The translations under genes were made by a program, and so were the position numbers. A DNA stretch of 64,000 nucleotides, taken from Conexibacter sp. CPCC 205762. Lineage in GTDB: Bacteria > Actinomycetota > Thermoleophilia > Solirubrobacterales > Solirubrobacteraceae. Position 1 is the first letter of the stretch; each line of letters opens with the position of its first letter. Shown one piece after another: positions 17,424 to 26,592 of the stretch. Location: contig NZ_JAUTDN010000004.1 in NCBI RefSeq assembly GCF_030646155.1, forward strand, positions 62,001-126,000, written 5' to 3'. Under the pieces are notes generated by a model. The model was not told the origin of the DNA and made no database searches. It worked only from the letters and a program-made list of their open reading frames with translations.

Positions 17424-18329
17424 GTGACCGACCCGCTCACCGTCAGCGCACTGCGCCCCGGAACGCAGATCGACGGGATCTTCGCCTGCACCCGCAAGGA
17501 CCGGCTGCTGAGCCGCGCCGGCACCCCCTACCTGGCGCTGGAGCTGCGCGATCGCACCGGCTCGCTGACCGCGCGCGCCTTCAGAGACGCCGACCTGCTC
17601 GCCGGCCGCTTCGAGCGCGGCGACCTCGTGCGCGTCGCCGGCCGCGTCGAGCGCTTCCGCGACGAGCTGCAGCTGGAGATCGCGGCGATCGCCAGAGCCG
17701 ACCCGTCCCAGGCCGACCCGGCCGCCTTCCTGCCGAGCGCCTACCGCGACCTCGACGAGCTCGACGGCTTCCTCGAGCACCTCGCGCGCGAGGTCTACGA
17801 GCCGGGCTGCAAGGCGCTGCTCGCCGACCTGCTCGGCGACGCCGAGCTGCGCGCGCAGTGGCGCCGCGCGCCCTGCACCCGCAACGGCCACCACGCCTAC
17901 CTCGGCGGGCTGCTGGAGCACACGGTCGCGGTCGGCACGCTCGCGCAGGAGACCTGCCTGCTGCACGTCAGACTCGACTCCGACCTGCTGATCACCGCCG
18001 CGCTCGTGCACGACATCGGCAAGACGCGCGAGTTCACCTACGGCGCCGAGTTCGGCATCAGCGAGGAGGGGCGGCTGCTCGGCCACGTCCAGCTCGGCGT
18101 GCGGCTGCTGGAGCAGCGCGCGGCGCGGATCCCCGAGCTGACCGAGCCGCGGCTGCTGGCGCTGCTGCACTGCGTGCTCGCGCACCACGGGCCCGACCAG
18201 GCGCCCGGCCGCCGCTTCGGGACGGCCGAGGCGCTCGCGCTCGCGCGCATCAACGCGCTCGACGCGGCGATCAAGGGCGCGCTGGAGCACGGGCTCAACC
18301 CCGGCTTCGGCGGCCCGCCGGCCGGCTGA
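17424..18329 (+). CDS. OB-fold/HD-domain exoribonuclease, YhaM-like
   Basis: Resembles YhaM-type 3'-5' exoribonucleases, which combine an OB-fold with a metal-dependent HD domain. Residues about 5-95 form the OB domain (LRPGTQIDGIFACTRK ... DLVRVAGRVERF). The HD part has NGHHAYLGGLLEHT, then the ALVHDIGKTREF metal motif near residues 190-202, and HHGPDQ further on. The length (301 aa) matches YhaM (about 310). The GTG start is preceded by TAGTAC, not by a Shine-Dalgarno, fitting leaderless expression from a compact divergent promoter shared with the PAC2 gene. Confidence 0.85.
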   Translation: MTDPLTVSALRPGTQIDGIFACTRKDRLLSRAGTPYLALELRDRTGSLTARAFRDADLLAGRFERGDLVRVAGRVERFRDELQLEIAAIARADPSQADPAAFLPSAYRDLDELDGFLEHLAREVYEPGCKALLADLLGDAELRAQWRRAPCTRNGHHAYLGGLLEHTVAVGTLAQETCLLHVRLDSDLLITAALVHDIGKTREFTYGAEFGISEEGRLLGHVQLGVRLLEQRAARIPELTEPRLLALLHCVLAHHGPDQAPGRRFGTAEALALARINALDAAIKGALEHGLNPGFGGPPAG

Positions 18330-18339
18330 GGCGGGGCCG

Positions 18340-18888
18340 CTACTCCCCCTCGCCGAGCACGCGGATCCCGATCGCCGCCGCCAGCTCGCCGGCGATCCCG
18401 ACGACGTCCGGCCACGGCATCCCGACGCCGGCCAGCCGCTCGGCCGCGATCACGCCGTCGAGTCTGCAGCCGCGCATCTCGCTGAGGCGGAATCTGGCGT
18501 GCGAGAAGTCGGCCTTGCTGAGGTCGCAGCCGTCGAAGACGACCGCGCTGAAGACGGCCTCGGCGACGTCCAGCTCCTGCAGCTGGCAGCCGCGGAAGAC
18601 GACCCGCTCGAAGGTCGTCGCGCGGAAGGCGGCGAGGTCGACGCGGCAGTTCTCGATCACGACGTCGCGGACCGTCGACTCGGCCAGCTGGATGCCGGTC
18701 ATGCGACAGGCCTTCAGCTCGACGCGCTGGAGAAACGCCCGGCGCGCGCGCAGATTCGCGAGGTTGGCGTGGTCGAGCACGACGTCGATCAGGCCGTCGG
18801 TCTCCAGCAGCGCGTCGTCGATCAGCTCGGGATCGAGCTGGTTCGGCGGCTGTCGAGGTGCTCTGGGAGGAAGCGGGGAGGCAGGCAT
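18340..18888 (-). CDS. Pentapeptide-repeat protein
   Basis: A right-handed quadrilateral beta-helix is predicted from repeats of the A(D/N)LXX type: DHANLANLRARRAFL, ENCRVDLAAFRATTFERVVFRGCQLQELDVAEAVFSAVVFDGCDLSKADF. About 18 pentapeptides run from residue 45 to 135, flanked by a Pro-rich N-terminus and a helical C-terminus. Members include Qnr/MfpA-like DNA mimics that bind gyrase, but most have no known role and nothing here singles out a target. The start is uncertain (ATG 18888 chosen; ATG 18924 is possible). Divergent from the antiporter and convergent with the YhaM-like gene. Confidence 0.8.
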   Translation of the reverse strand: MPASPLPPRAPRQPPNQLDPELIDDALLETDGLIDVVLDHANLANLRARRAFLQRVELKACRMTGIQLAESTVRDVVIENCRVDLAAFRATTFERVVFRGCQLQELDVAEAVFSAVVFDGCDLSKADFSHARFRLSEMRGCRLDGVIAAERLAGVGMPWPDVVGIAGELAAAIGIRVLGEGE

Positions 18889-18939
18889 CCGCCGGGAGGC
18901 TAAAGGCAAAACCGCGCGTAGCATGAAAGGGTTGCGTCC

Positions 18940-20724
18940 GTGGCGGACGGTCACCTCATCCTGATCGCGGGTGCGCTGCTGTTCGCCGGCATCGCCGCCT
19001 CGCTGCTGGCGGGTCGGCTGCGGCTGCCCTCGCTCGTGCTGTTCCTCGGCATCGGCATGGCCGTCGGCTCCGACGGTCTCGGCTGGGTCGACTTCAGCAA
19101 CTACGAGATGGCGCGCGAGATCGGCATCATCGCGCTCGCGCTGATCCTGTTCGAGGGCGGCCTCACCGCCGGCTTCGGCGAGATCCGCCCGGTGCTCAGG
19201 AACGTCGTCAGCCTGGCGCTGTTCGGCACGCTGATCACGGCCGCGATCTGCGGCCTGGCGGCGAGCTGGCTGTTCGGCTTCACGCTGCTGGAGGGCCTGC
19301 TGCTGGGCGCGATCGTCTCCTCGACCGACGGCGCCGCGATCTTCGCGCTGCTGCGCGGCTCGTCGCTGAAGAGAAAGCTCGGCCGCACGCTCGAGGGCGA
19401 GGCCGGCATGAACGACCCGATCGCGGTCCTGCTCGTGGTCGGCTTCATCGACTGGATCGAGAAGCCCGACTACGGCATCGTCGACATGCTCTGGCTGTTC
19501 GTGACCGAGGTCGGGATCGGCGTCGCGATCGGCGCCGCCGTCGGCCTCGGCGCGGTCCAGCTGTTCCAGCGCGCGCAGCTCGCGACCCCCGGCCTCTACC
19601 CGGTCGCCTCGATCGCCGCCGCCGCGCTCTCGTTCGGCGCCGCCGACGCGCTGCACGGCTCCGGCTTCCTCGCCGTCTACCTGACCGGCCTCGCGCTCGG
19701 CAGCGCCCACATCCCCGCCAAGCACACGATCACCTCGTTCCACCAGGGGCTGGCGTGGGTCGCGCAGCTGACGATGTTCCTCGTGCTCGGCCTGCTCGTC
19801 TTCCCGAGCCAGTTCGGCGACATCTGGCTGGAGGGGACCGTGCTGGCGCTGGTGCTGGCGTTCGTCGCGCGCCCGATCGCGGCCTACGTCGCCGCCGGGC
19901 CGGGCTTCAGCTTCGCCGACCGGACCGTGCTCGGCTGGGCCGGCCTGCGCGGCGCGGTGCCGGTCGTGCTGGCGACCTTCCCGGTGCTGGCCGGCGTCCA
20001 CAACAGCTCGGACTTCTTCGACATCGTCTTCTTCGCCGTGCTGCTGTCGACGGTCCTGCAGGGCTCCTCGTTCGAGGCGCTCGCGCGGCGGCTGGGCGCG
20101 ACCGCGGCGGCGCCGTCGCTGACGACGAGCGCGCTGTCGGAGACCGGCACGATCCGCTCGCTCGGCGCCGACTCGGTCGAGTACGCGGTCGCGCACGACG
20201 ACGCGATCGTCGGCCTGCGGATCCGCGACCTCGAGCTGCCGCGCGCGGCGGTCGTGAACCTGATCGTGCGCGACGAGCAGGCGGTCCCGCCGCGCGGCTC
20301 GACGAGAGTCCGCGCCGGCGACATGCTGCACGTGCTGATCCGCCGCGAGGCGCTGCCGGTGATGCGCGAGCTGACCGACCGCTGGCACAGCGGCCCGATC
20401 GGCCCCAGACCGCGCCCGAAGCGGATCCCCGAGGGCCATGCGCCGGTCTTCCACGTCCGCCCCTGGAGCAGCGCCGACGACGGCGACCCCAACAGGGCCG
20501 AGACCGTCGCCGGCCGCATGGTCGTCGACCGCCTCCGCACCCGCCGCGACGTCCCCGGCGCGCTCGTGCTGCTCGACGACGGCTACTTCGCCGTCACCGG
20601 CCCCGTGCTCGCGCTCGGCCGCGAGCAGCTGCTCTCGCAGTGGGTCCGCCGCAAGGCCCGCGCCGCCCCCACCGACGCCGAGCGCTCCTGGTGGGAGGAA
20701 GTGCTCGGCGCGCTCGCGCTGTAG
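18940..20724 (+). CDS. K+/H+ antiporter, NhaP2 (CPA1) type with TrkA-C domain
   Basis: Inner-membrane monovalent cation/proton antiporter of 594 residues. The first about 395 residues hold 12-13 membrane helices with the CPA1/NhaP2 hallmarks LFEGGLTAGF, SSTDGAAIF, EGEAGMNDPIAV (catalytic Asp) and AGLRGAVPVVLATFPV. A soluble RCK_C/TrkA-C domain follows (about 410-490: VEYAVAHDDAIVGLRIRDLELPRAAVVNLIVRD), then a NhaP2-type C-terminal region. This architecture is linked to K+ extrusion gated by a ligand. The GTG start has AAAGGG about 9 nt upstream. Confidence 0.92.
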   Translation: MADGHLILIAGALLFAGIAASLLAGRLRLPSLVLFLGIGMAVGSDGLGWVDFSNYEMAREIGIIALALILFEGGLTAGFGEIRPVLRNVVSLALFGTLITAAICGLAASWLFGFTLLEGLLLGAIVSSTDGAAIFALLRGSSLKRKLGRTLEGEAGMNDPIAVLLVVGFIDWIEKPDYGIVDMLWLFVTEVGIGVAIGAAVGLGAVQLFQRAQLATPGLYPVASIAAAALSFGAADALHGSGFLAVYLTGLALGSAHIPAKHTITSFHQGLAWVAQLTMFLVLGLLVFPSQFGDIWLEGTVLALVLAFVARPIAAYVAAGPGFSFADRTVLGWAGLRGAVPVVLATFPVLAGVHNSSDFFDIVFFAVLLSTVLQGSSFEALARRLGATAAAPSLTTSALSETGTIRSLGADSVEYAVAHDDAIVGLRIRDLELPRAAVVNLIVRDEQAVPPRGSTRVRAGDMLHVLIRREALPVMRELTDRWHSGPIGPRPRPKRIPEGHAPVFHVRPWSSADDGDPNRAETVAGRMVVDRLRTRRDVPGALVLLDDGYFAVTGPVLALGREQLLSQWVRRKARAAPTDAERSWWEEVLGALAL

Positions 20725-20775
20725 GCGGCGGCCGGACCGGCGCCCCGATCGACCGGTTCGTGGCACGCTGCTCGC

Positions 20776-23622
20776 GTGAGCGGGCTGTTCGAGCGTGAGC
20801 GCGAGCTCGCCGAGCTTGACGCGCTGGTCGCGGACGCATGCGCCGGCAACGGGCGCCTCGCGGTGGTCGAGGCGGCCGCCGGGCTCGGCAAGACCCGCCT
20901 GCTGCTCGCCGCGCGCGACCGCGGCCGTGCGGCGGAGATGCTGGTGCTGACCGCGCGCGCCACGGAGCTGGAGCGCGACTTCCCGTTCGCGCTCGCGCGC
21001 CAGCTGTTCGAGCCGGCGCTCGCGTCGCTCGCGGCGCCGGCGCGCGAGGCGCTGTTCGAGGGCGCCGCCGGCGCGGCGCGCGGCGTGGTCGCGCCGTCCG
21101 GCCCCGGCGCGCCGGCGGCCGAGCCGGCGGGCGGCGCCTTCGCGGTGCTGCACGGCCTCTACTGGCTGACGGCCGCGTTCGCCGAGCAGCGGCCGCTGCT
21201 GCTCGCGGTCGACGACGCGCACTGGTCCGACGCGGCATCGCTCGACTTCCTCTCGTTCCTGCTGCCGCGGCTGGAGGAGCTGCCGCTGCTGCTCGTCGTC
21301 GCCTGCCGTCGCGACGAGCCCGGGGCCGAGCGCGGGCTCGCGCGGCTCGCGACCGACTCGCTGGCGCAGCGGCTCATCCCCCGCCCGCTCAGTCCGCGCG
21401 CGACGACGGCGCTGCTCGCCGACGCGCTCGACCACCAGCCGGAGGAGACGTTCGCCGCGGCCTGTCACGAGGTCAGCGGCGGCAACCCGTTCCTGCTGGG
21501 CGAGCTGGCGCGGACGATCGCGACCGAGCGGATCGATCCTGCCGCCGCGCCGGCGTCGCGCGTGCGCGAGCTGGCGCCCGAGCGCGTCACGCGGACCGTG
21601 CTCGTGCGCCTCGGCCGCCTCTCCGCCGACGCGCAGGCGGTCGCGCGCGCCGTCGTCGTGCTCGGCGACGGCGCCGACAGCGCGCTCGTGGCCGAGCTGG
21701 CCGGGCTCGGCGAGGCGGCGGCCGCGCAGGCGGCCGACGAGCTGCGCGCGGCGGCGATCCTCGACCGCGACGCGACGCCGCGGTTCCTCCACCCGCTGGT
21801 CCGCACGGCGCTCGACGTCGAGCTGCCGGCGGGTGAGCGCGCGGCGGCGCACATGCGCGCGGTCGAGCTGCTGCGGGCACGCGGCGCCGGCGCGCAGCAG
21901 CTCGCGGCGCACCTGCTGGCGACCGACGCGCGCGGGCTGCGCGCGACGACGGAGACGCTGCTGGAGGCGGCCCGAGCGGCGCTCGCGAGCGGTGCGCCGC
22001 GTTCGGCGGCGGCCTATCTGATGCGCGCGCTGAACGAGCCGGCGCCGGACGACCTGCGCGCCCCGCTGCTGAGCGCGCTGATGGTCGCGAGCATCCGCTC
22101 GCCCGACCGCGAGCTGTTCGAAGCGCTGCTGCCCGAGGTGCTCGCGCAGCTGGAGCGCGATCCGAGCCTGCGGCCGCGGTGGGGCGTGAAGGTCAGCGTG
22201 TGGATGACGCTCAACGGCCGCGTCGAGGACGCGGCGCCGCTGCTGGAGCGCGCGATCGAGGTCGCCGACATGCAGGGCGACGCCGAGCGCGCCTTCCGCC
22301 TGGAGGCGCAGCTGAGCCTGGTCAGACCGCGCACGCTGCCGCAGACGCGCGCGCAGCTGACGCGCTACCTCGCCGAGATCCCGTCCGACAGCGGCGGCGG
22401 GCGGCTGCTCGCCGCGTACGAGTGCGAATGGCACGCGTTCGACGGGACCGCCGACGACGCGACGGAGGCGGCCCGGCGCGCGCTCGCCCACGACTGCCGC
22501 ATCTTCGTCGAGCAACCGGAGTTCTTCGCCCCCGGCAGGCCGGTGCTCGCGCTGCTGCTGGCCGACGAGGTGCCGCTGGCCGAGCGCGCCGTCGCCCGTG
22601 CGCTGGCGATCGCGCGCGAGCGCGGCGCGACGCCCGAGCTGGCCGCCTCGTGGTGGATGAGCTCCGGGGTCGCGTGGGCCCGCGGCGACCTTCCGGCGGC
22701 CGATGCGGACATCCGCCAGGCGCTCGCGGTCGCGCGGCTCGGACGGCTGCGCTACGCCGAGCTGCCGCTGCGCGCGACGCTCACGAGCCTGCTCGTCGCG
22801 CGCGGTGAGCTGGCGGCGGCCGAGACCGAGCTCGACGCCAGCGGCATCGGCACGGGGATGCCGAACGCCTTCGTGCTGATCCTGTGGCTGTTCGCGCGCG
22901 GCCAGCTGCGCTTCGCGCAGGGACGGTTCGAGGAGGCTGCCGCCGACTTCGAGACGCTGGAGCGCTTCGCCGTCGGCTGGGGCGTGATCGGCGCGCCCGC
23001 GCCGCCGGTGTACCTGCTGGTCGCGCACGTCGCGACGGCGCTCGGCGATCGCGAGCGCGCCCGCGCGCTGGCGGACGCCGCGCTCGCCCGCGCGCGGCGG
23101 TGGGGCGCCCCGCCGCTGATCTCCTCGGCGCTGCGCGCGCAGGCGGCGACGCTCGACGACGAGGGCCGCATCGGGACGCTCGCGGAGGCGGTGACGGTGC
23201 TCGATCGCTCGCCCGCACGGCTCGCGCGGGCGGAGGCGCTCACCGACCTCGGCGCCGCGCTGCGCCGCGCGCGGCGCCGCGCCGACGCGCGCGCGCCGCT
23301 GCGCGACGCGCTTGAGCTGGCGCGCCGCTGCGGCGCCGCCGAGCTCGCCCGTCGCGCGCACGACGAGCTGGCGGCGACCGGCGAGAAGGTGCGTCGCTAC
23401 ACGCCGATCGGCGTCGAGTCGCTGACCCCGAGCGAGCGCCGCGTCGCCGAGCTCGCCGCCGGCGGAATGACGAACCGGCAGATCGCGCAGACGCGCTTCC
23501 TGACCGTCAAGACGATCGAGACGCACCTCAGCTCCGTCTACGACAAGCTCGGGATCCGCTCGCGCCGGCAGCTGCCGGCGGCGCTCGGCGAGCCGGCGCG
23601 GCCGGCCGCCGACGCCGGCTGA
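20776..23622 (+). CDS. LuxR-family regulator with AAA ATPase and TPR-like domains (LAL type)
   Basis: Large ATP-binding LuxR-like transcription activator of 948 residues. The N-terminal ATPase has Walker A EAAAGLGKTRLLL (about 32-44) and Walker B LLLAVDDAHWSD (about 140-151). A long helical region (about 350-850) is TPR-like and probably receives the signal. The C-terminal LuxR helix-turn-helix is LTPSERRVAELAAGGMTNRQ ... VKTIETHLSSVYDKLGI (about 882-935). No binding partner or pathway is apparent. Neighbours are an antiporter and a secreted protein. Unlike its neighbours, this gene uses hardly any AGA codons, although it is Arg-rich. Confidence 0.9.
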   Translation: MSGLFERERELAELDALVADACAGNGRLAVVEAAAGLGKTRLLLAARDRGRAAEMLVLTARATELERDFPFALARQLFEPALASLAAPAREALFEGAAGAARGVVAPSGPGAPAAEPAGGAFAVLHGLYWLTAAFAEQRPLLLAVDDAHWSDAASLDFLSFLLPRLEELPLLLVVACRRDEPGAERGLARLATDSLAQRLIPRPLSPRATTALLADALDHQPEETFAAACHEVSGGNPFLLGELARTIATERIDPAAAPASRVRELAPERVTRTVLVRLGRLSADAQAVARAVVVLGDGADSALVAELAGLGEAAAAQAADELRAAAILDRDATPRFLHPLVRTALDVELPAGERAAAHMRAVELLRARGAGAQQLAAHLLATDARGLRATTETLLEAARAALASGAPRSAAAYLMRALNEPAPDDLRAPLLSALMVASIRSPDRELFEALLPEVLAQLERDPSLRPRWGVKVSVWMTLNGRVEDAAPLLERAIEVADMQGDAERAFRLEAQLSLVRPRTLPQTRAQLTRYLAEIPSDSGGGRLLAAYECEWHAFDGTADDATEAARRALAHDCRIFVEQPEFFAPGRPVLALLLADEVPLAERAVARALAIARERGATPELAASWWMSSGVAWARGDLPAADADIRQALAVARLGRLRYAELPLRATLTSLLVARGELAAAETELDASGIGTGMPNAFVLILWLFARGQLRFAQGRFEEAAADFETLERFAVGWGVIGAPAPPVYLLVAHVATALGDRERARALADAALARARRWGAPPLISSALRAQAATLDDEGRIGTLAEAVTVLDRSPARLARAEALTDLGAALRRARRRADARAPLRDALELARRCGAAELARRAHDELAATGEKVRRYTPIGVESLTPSERRVAELAAGGMTNRQIAQTRFLTVKTIETHLSSVYDKLGIRSRRQLPAALGEPARPAADAG

Positions 23623-23625
23623 CGC

Positions 23626-24363
23626 TCACCTCCAGTCGAGCAGCCCGTTCACGGTCACCGGCGCGCTCTCTCTCAGGAAGCTGAACGAGGCCGCGAACGG
23701 CACGACGCCGCTCCATCTGCCGGCCTCTATCAAGCCGCGCGTCCTGCCTCTGACCGTGGTCGTCGCGCCAGCGCTGAAGCTGATCGTCCGCAGCTCGACG
23801 AACCAGTCCTCGGCGATCTCCTGCAGTCTGTACGGGACCTGGATGATCAGTCTGTAGCCGAATCTGCCGCTCGTTCTCACGAGCCGGGTCTCGAACGCCT
23901 CGCTGACGAGCACCGGGTTCTCCGCGAAGGCGTGCACGGTGACCTCTCCTTCGCCGCCGTTGAAGAGCGTGAGTCTGCCCGGCACGTTGAAGGCGTCCGC
24001 GGCCGGCACGTCAGCGCGGAACGTGCCGGAGCCGACCCGCGAGCCGGCCGGGCAGCGCTTGAAGCTCCCGTTCGCGGCGTTGATCGTCGCGGCGCTGCAG
24101 ACAGGGAAGAGCCGTCTGTTGAGCGTCACGTCGGCGGGGAAGCGCACGTCGGCCTCCGCCAGCGTCATCGACTGGCCGGGGCGGTCGGGCGCCAGCGTCG
24201 CTCTGACGGCGAGCGTGAGCGGCTTGCCGGGCGGGGCGTTCTGCGGCGTCACCTTCGCGGTGACGGTCGCTCTGGTCGCGACCGCGGCCGGCGCTGCGGC
24301 GAGCAGCGCCGCGCCCGCCGCGGCCAGCCCGGCGCCGCACGACAGACGAGAGGGGAGGGACAT
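23626..24363 (-). CDS. Secreted protein of unknown function
   Basis: Not recognised. 245 residues with a signal peptide (about 1-29, ending AAVA) and a beta-rich mature part with a Cys pair (FPVCSAATINAANGSFKRCP, about 88-104). The core AGSRVGSGTFRAD and the FNVPGRLTLFNGG segment suggest a surface protein family specific to this group of bacteria. The Arg codons of the mature part are often AGA. It converges on the LuxR-family regulator with 3 bp between stops and lies downstream of the MFS gene on the same strand. Confidence 0.7.
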   Translation of the reverse strand: MSLPSRLSCGAGLAAAGAALLAAAPAAVATRATVTAKVTPQNAPPGKPLTLAVRATLAPDRPGQSMTLAEADVRFPADVTLNRRLFPVCSAATINAANGSFKRCPAGSRVGSGTFRADVPAADAFNVPGRLTLFNGGEGEVTVHAFAENPVLVSEAFETRLVRTSGRFGYRLIIQVPYRLQEIAEDWFVELRTISFSAGATTTVRGRTRGLIEAGRWSGVVPFAASFSFLRESAPVTVNGLLDWR

Positions 24364-24465
24364 GCGCGCACCTGCTGACGGTTGGAGACAGAGCAGACGT
24401 TCATCGCCGCCACTATCCGTCGCCGCGAGGCAGCCGCGCTACGGGGACCCGACCCTCAAGTCGAC

Positions 24466-24483
24466 CCTGAGGAGCGCCTCAGG
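24466..24483 (-). terminator. Hairpin overlapping the MFS stop codon
   Basis: CCTGAGG-AGCG-CCTCAGG is a perfect 7-bp stem with a 4-nt loop. Its distal arm includes the TGA of the MFS transporter. It lies 103 bp upstream of the next minus-strand gene and probably ends the MFS transcript. Confidence 0.45.
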
Positions 24484-25894
24484 CGGCGGCGGCCACCTCC
24501 GTCGCGGCCGGCGGGCTCGCCGGCGCCGGGGCGTGGTGGGTGACGGGGCCGAGCATGAGCGCGACGAGCGCGCCGGCGGCGGCGGCCGCGGCGATGAACC
24601 ACCAGCCGTGCTGGAAGGTGGCGAGCGCGTCGGCGGGGGCGGGGCTGCCGAGGATCGCGACGAGCACGGCGACGCCGAGCACGGAGCCGACCTGGCGCGA
24701 CATCGTGAAGACCGCCGTGCCGGTGGCGAAGCGGGCCGGCGGCAGCGAGGCGGCGGCCGCGCTGGAGAGCGGGGCGAGCGTGAGGCCGACGCCGACGCCG
24801 CCGACGCACCAGGCCGGCAGCAGTACGGAGGCGTAGACCGGGTGGGCCTGCATCCGCAGCGCGCACCAGGCGGCGGCGAGCGCGAACAGGCCCGAGCCGG
24901 CCGCGGCGACCCAGCGCTGGCCGACGCGCGCGGCCAGTCTGCCGCCGAGCACCGCGGTGCCGGCGGCGAACAGCGGGCCGGGCGCGAGCGCGAGGCCGGA
25001 GCGCAGCACCGACCAGCCCCAGACGTCGGTCAGGAAGAGGACGTTCGCCAGCAGCGTCGCGGCGAAGGCGACGGTGAACAGCAGCACCGCCAGGTTCGCG
25101 AGCGCGTAGGAGCGGACGCGCAGCATCGACAGCTCGACGACCGGCGCCGACGAGCGGGCGCAGTGGGCGACGAAGCCGGCGAGGCCGACCGCCGAGGCGA
25201 CCAGCGCCGCGACCGTGCGCGGATCGCTCCAGCCCCATTCGGGCGCCTGCACGAGCCCGAGCGACAGCAGCGCGATCGCGGCGACGAGCAGGACGGTGCC
25301 GGCGAGGTCGGGCCGTCTGGCGGACGGGTCGCGCGCCTCCGTCAGGACGCGGCCGGCGGCGACCACGGCGAGGATCCCGACCGGCACGTTGACGAGGAAG
25401 ACGAGCCGCCACGAGACCTCCGTCAGCAGCCCGCCGAGCGGCGGCCCGGCGGCAGCGGCGACGCCGCCGATCGCGGCCCAGACGCCGATCGCGACCGGCC
25501 GCCGCGCGGGCGGGAAGGCCGGCAGCAGCAGCGCCAGCGAGGTCGGCATCAGGAAGGCGGCGCCGATCGCCTGCACGACGCGGGCGGCGACGAGCGCCGG
25601 CACCGACGGCGCCAGCCCGCACAGCGCCGAGGCGACCGTGAACAGCGCGATGCCGCCGCTGAAGGCGCGCCGCCGGCCGACGCGGTCGGCGATCCGGCCG
25701 GCCGGCACGAGCAGCGCGGCGAAGACGATCGCGTACGCGTTCAGCACCCACGAGAGGCCGCCGAGCGAGCTGCCGGAGAAGTCGCGCACGAGGTCCGGCA
25801 TCGCGACGTTGACGATGAAGAGGTCGAGGTTCGCCATGAAGACGGCGAGCGAGACGACGGCGAGCACGCGCCCTGGGCGCTGCGCGGTTGGCAT
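24479..25894 (-). CDS. MFS drug exporter, DHA2 (EmrB/QacA) family
   Basis: Proton-driven exporter of 471 residues with 14 predicted membrane helices. The N-terminal helix carries NLDLFIVNVAMPDL (the DHA2 motif D1), followed by the motif A loop GRIADRVGRRRAF and motif C-like GPPLGGLLTEVSWRLVFLVNVPVG. The substrate is unknown; the family exports antiseptics, dyes and antibiotics. AAGGGAGG about 9 nt before ATG 25894 fixes the start. It is transcribed away from an HxlR regulator, and two identical-type dyads lie between them, so control by that regulator is likely. Confidence 0.9.
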   Translation of the reverse strand: MPTAQRPGRVLAVVSLAVFMANLDLFIVNVAMPDLVRDFSGSSLGGLSWVLNAYAIVFAALLVPAGRIADRVGRRRAFSGGIALFTVASALCGLAPSVPALVAARVVQAIGAAFLMPTSLALLLPAFPPARRPVAIGVWAAIGGVAAAAGPPLGGLLTEVSWRLVFLVNVPVGILAVVAAGRVLTEARDPSARRPDLAGTVLLVAAIALLSLGLVQAPEWGWSDPRTVAALVASAVGLAGFVAHCARSSAPVVELSMLRVRSYALANLAVLLFTVAFAATLLANVLFLTDVWGWSVLRSGLALAPGPLFAAGTAVLGGRLAARVGQRWVAAAGSGLFALAAAWCALRMQAHPVYASVLLPAWCVGGVGVGLTLAPLSSAAAASLPPARFATGTAVFTMSRQVGSVLGVAVLVAILGSPAPADALATFQHGWWFIAAAAAAGALVALMLGPVTHHAPAPASPPAATEVAAAA

Positions 25895-25910
25895 GGCGGA
25901 ACGGCCTCCC

Positions 25911-25967
25911 TTGCGATTTGCAACTGACTCGATCGCAGACCGTACGCGCATCGATTGCGTTTTGCAA
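25911..25967. promoter_or_regulatory. Paired operator dyads between the MFS exporter and HxlR genes
   Basis: TTGCGATTTGCAA (25911-25923) and TTGCGTTTTGCAA (25955-25967) are the same 13-bp dyad, TTGC-N5-GCAA, 44 bp apart (about four helical turns). One lies just upstream of the MFS Shine-Dalgarno and the other touches the HxlR Shine-Dalgarno. This is the expected layout for one repressor controlling both genes. Confidence 0.6.
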
Positions 25968-25982
25968 GGAGCAGGGAGTAGG

Positions 25983-26465
25983 ATGATCTCTGCGATGCCC
26001 TACCGATCCTTCGACGACCAGAACTGCTCGATCGCCCGCACGCTGGCGATCGTCGGCGAGCGCTGGACGCTGCTGGTGCTGCGCGAGATAGCGCTCGGGC
26101 GACGGCGCTTCGAGGAGATCAGACGCGAGCTGGGCGTCGCCAGCAACATCCTCGCGGACCGGCTTCAGACGCTGACCGACCACGGGATCCTCGAACGCCT
26201 CGACGACCCGCCCCGCTATCGCATGACCGACAAGGGCCGCGATCTGCAGCCGGTGCTGACGGCGCTGATGCGCTGGGGCGACAGATACACCGCCGGCGAG
26301 GACGGCCCGCCGGTCGTGCAGGTGCACAAGGGCTGCGGCCACGACGCCCACCCGCAGCAGGTCTGCGCCCACTGCGGCGAGACGATCGGCCCGCGCGACC
26401 TGACGCTGCGCGCCGGACCGGGCGCGAACGAGCGCCAGCGCGAGCAGCTCGCCGCGCGCGGCTGA
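25983..26465 (+). CDS. HxlR-family transcriptional regulator
   Basis: Winged-helix repressor or activator of the HxlR type, often controlling a divergent gene and often redox- or aldehyde-responsive through an N-terminal cysteine. That cysteine is present (DDQNCSIARTLAIVGERWTLLVL), followed by the recognition region FEEIRRELGVASNILADRLQTL. The C-terminus adds a Cys/His group (GCGHDAHPQQVCAHCG) that could bind zinc, which is not universal in the family. ATG 25983 has GGGAG 4 nt upstream; ATG 25995 with TAGGAT upstream is a leaderless alternative. Confidence 0.9.
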   Translation: MISAMPYRSFDDQNCSIARTLAIVGERWTLLVLREIALGRRRFEEIRRELGVASNILADRLQTLTDHGILERLDDPPRYRMTDKGRDLQPVLTALMRWGDRYTAGEDGPPVVQVHKGCGHDAHPQQVCAHCGETIGPRDLTLRAGPGANERQREQLAARG

Positions 26466-26547
26466 GCGTCCTCGCAGCTCGAAAACCTGCGCATTCCCGT
26501 GCAAAGCCGCTCCGCTCTGCTGAGTTCGAGCGATCAGGGAATCTCGA

Positions 26548-26574
26548 TTGCGATCGGATGGCCGGCGATCGCAA
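26548..26574 (+). repeat. Perfect 9-bp inverted repeat abutting a Shine-Dalgarno
   Basis: TTGCGATCG, a 9-nt spacer, then CGATCGCAA. The distal arm ends directly before CGGAGG, the Shine-Dalgarno of the CAP-domain gene. It could be a regulator dyad or an RNA hairpin affecting translation. Confidence 0.5.
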
Positions 26575-26592
26575 CGGAGGCGAGCGTCCACG

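Noticed and set aside
18889..23526. A minus-strand frame running across the antiporter and LuxR genes, and a similar one over the helicase at 12168-15482
   Set aside because: Composition is repetitive R/A/E/D without motifs. Only the ends (pentapeptide protein, phosphatase) are real genes with their own starts.
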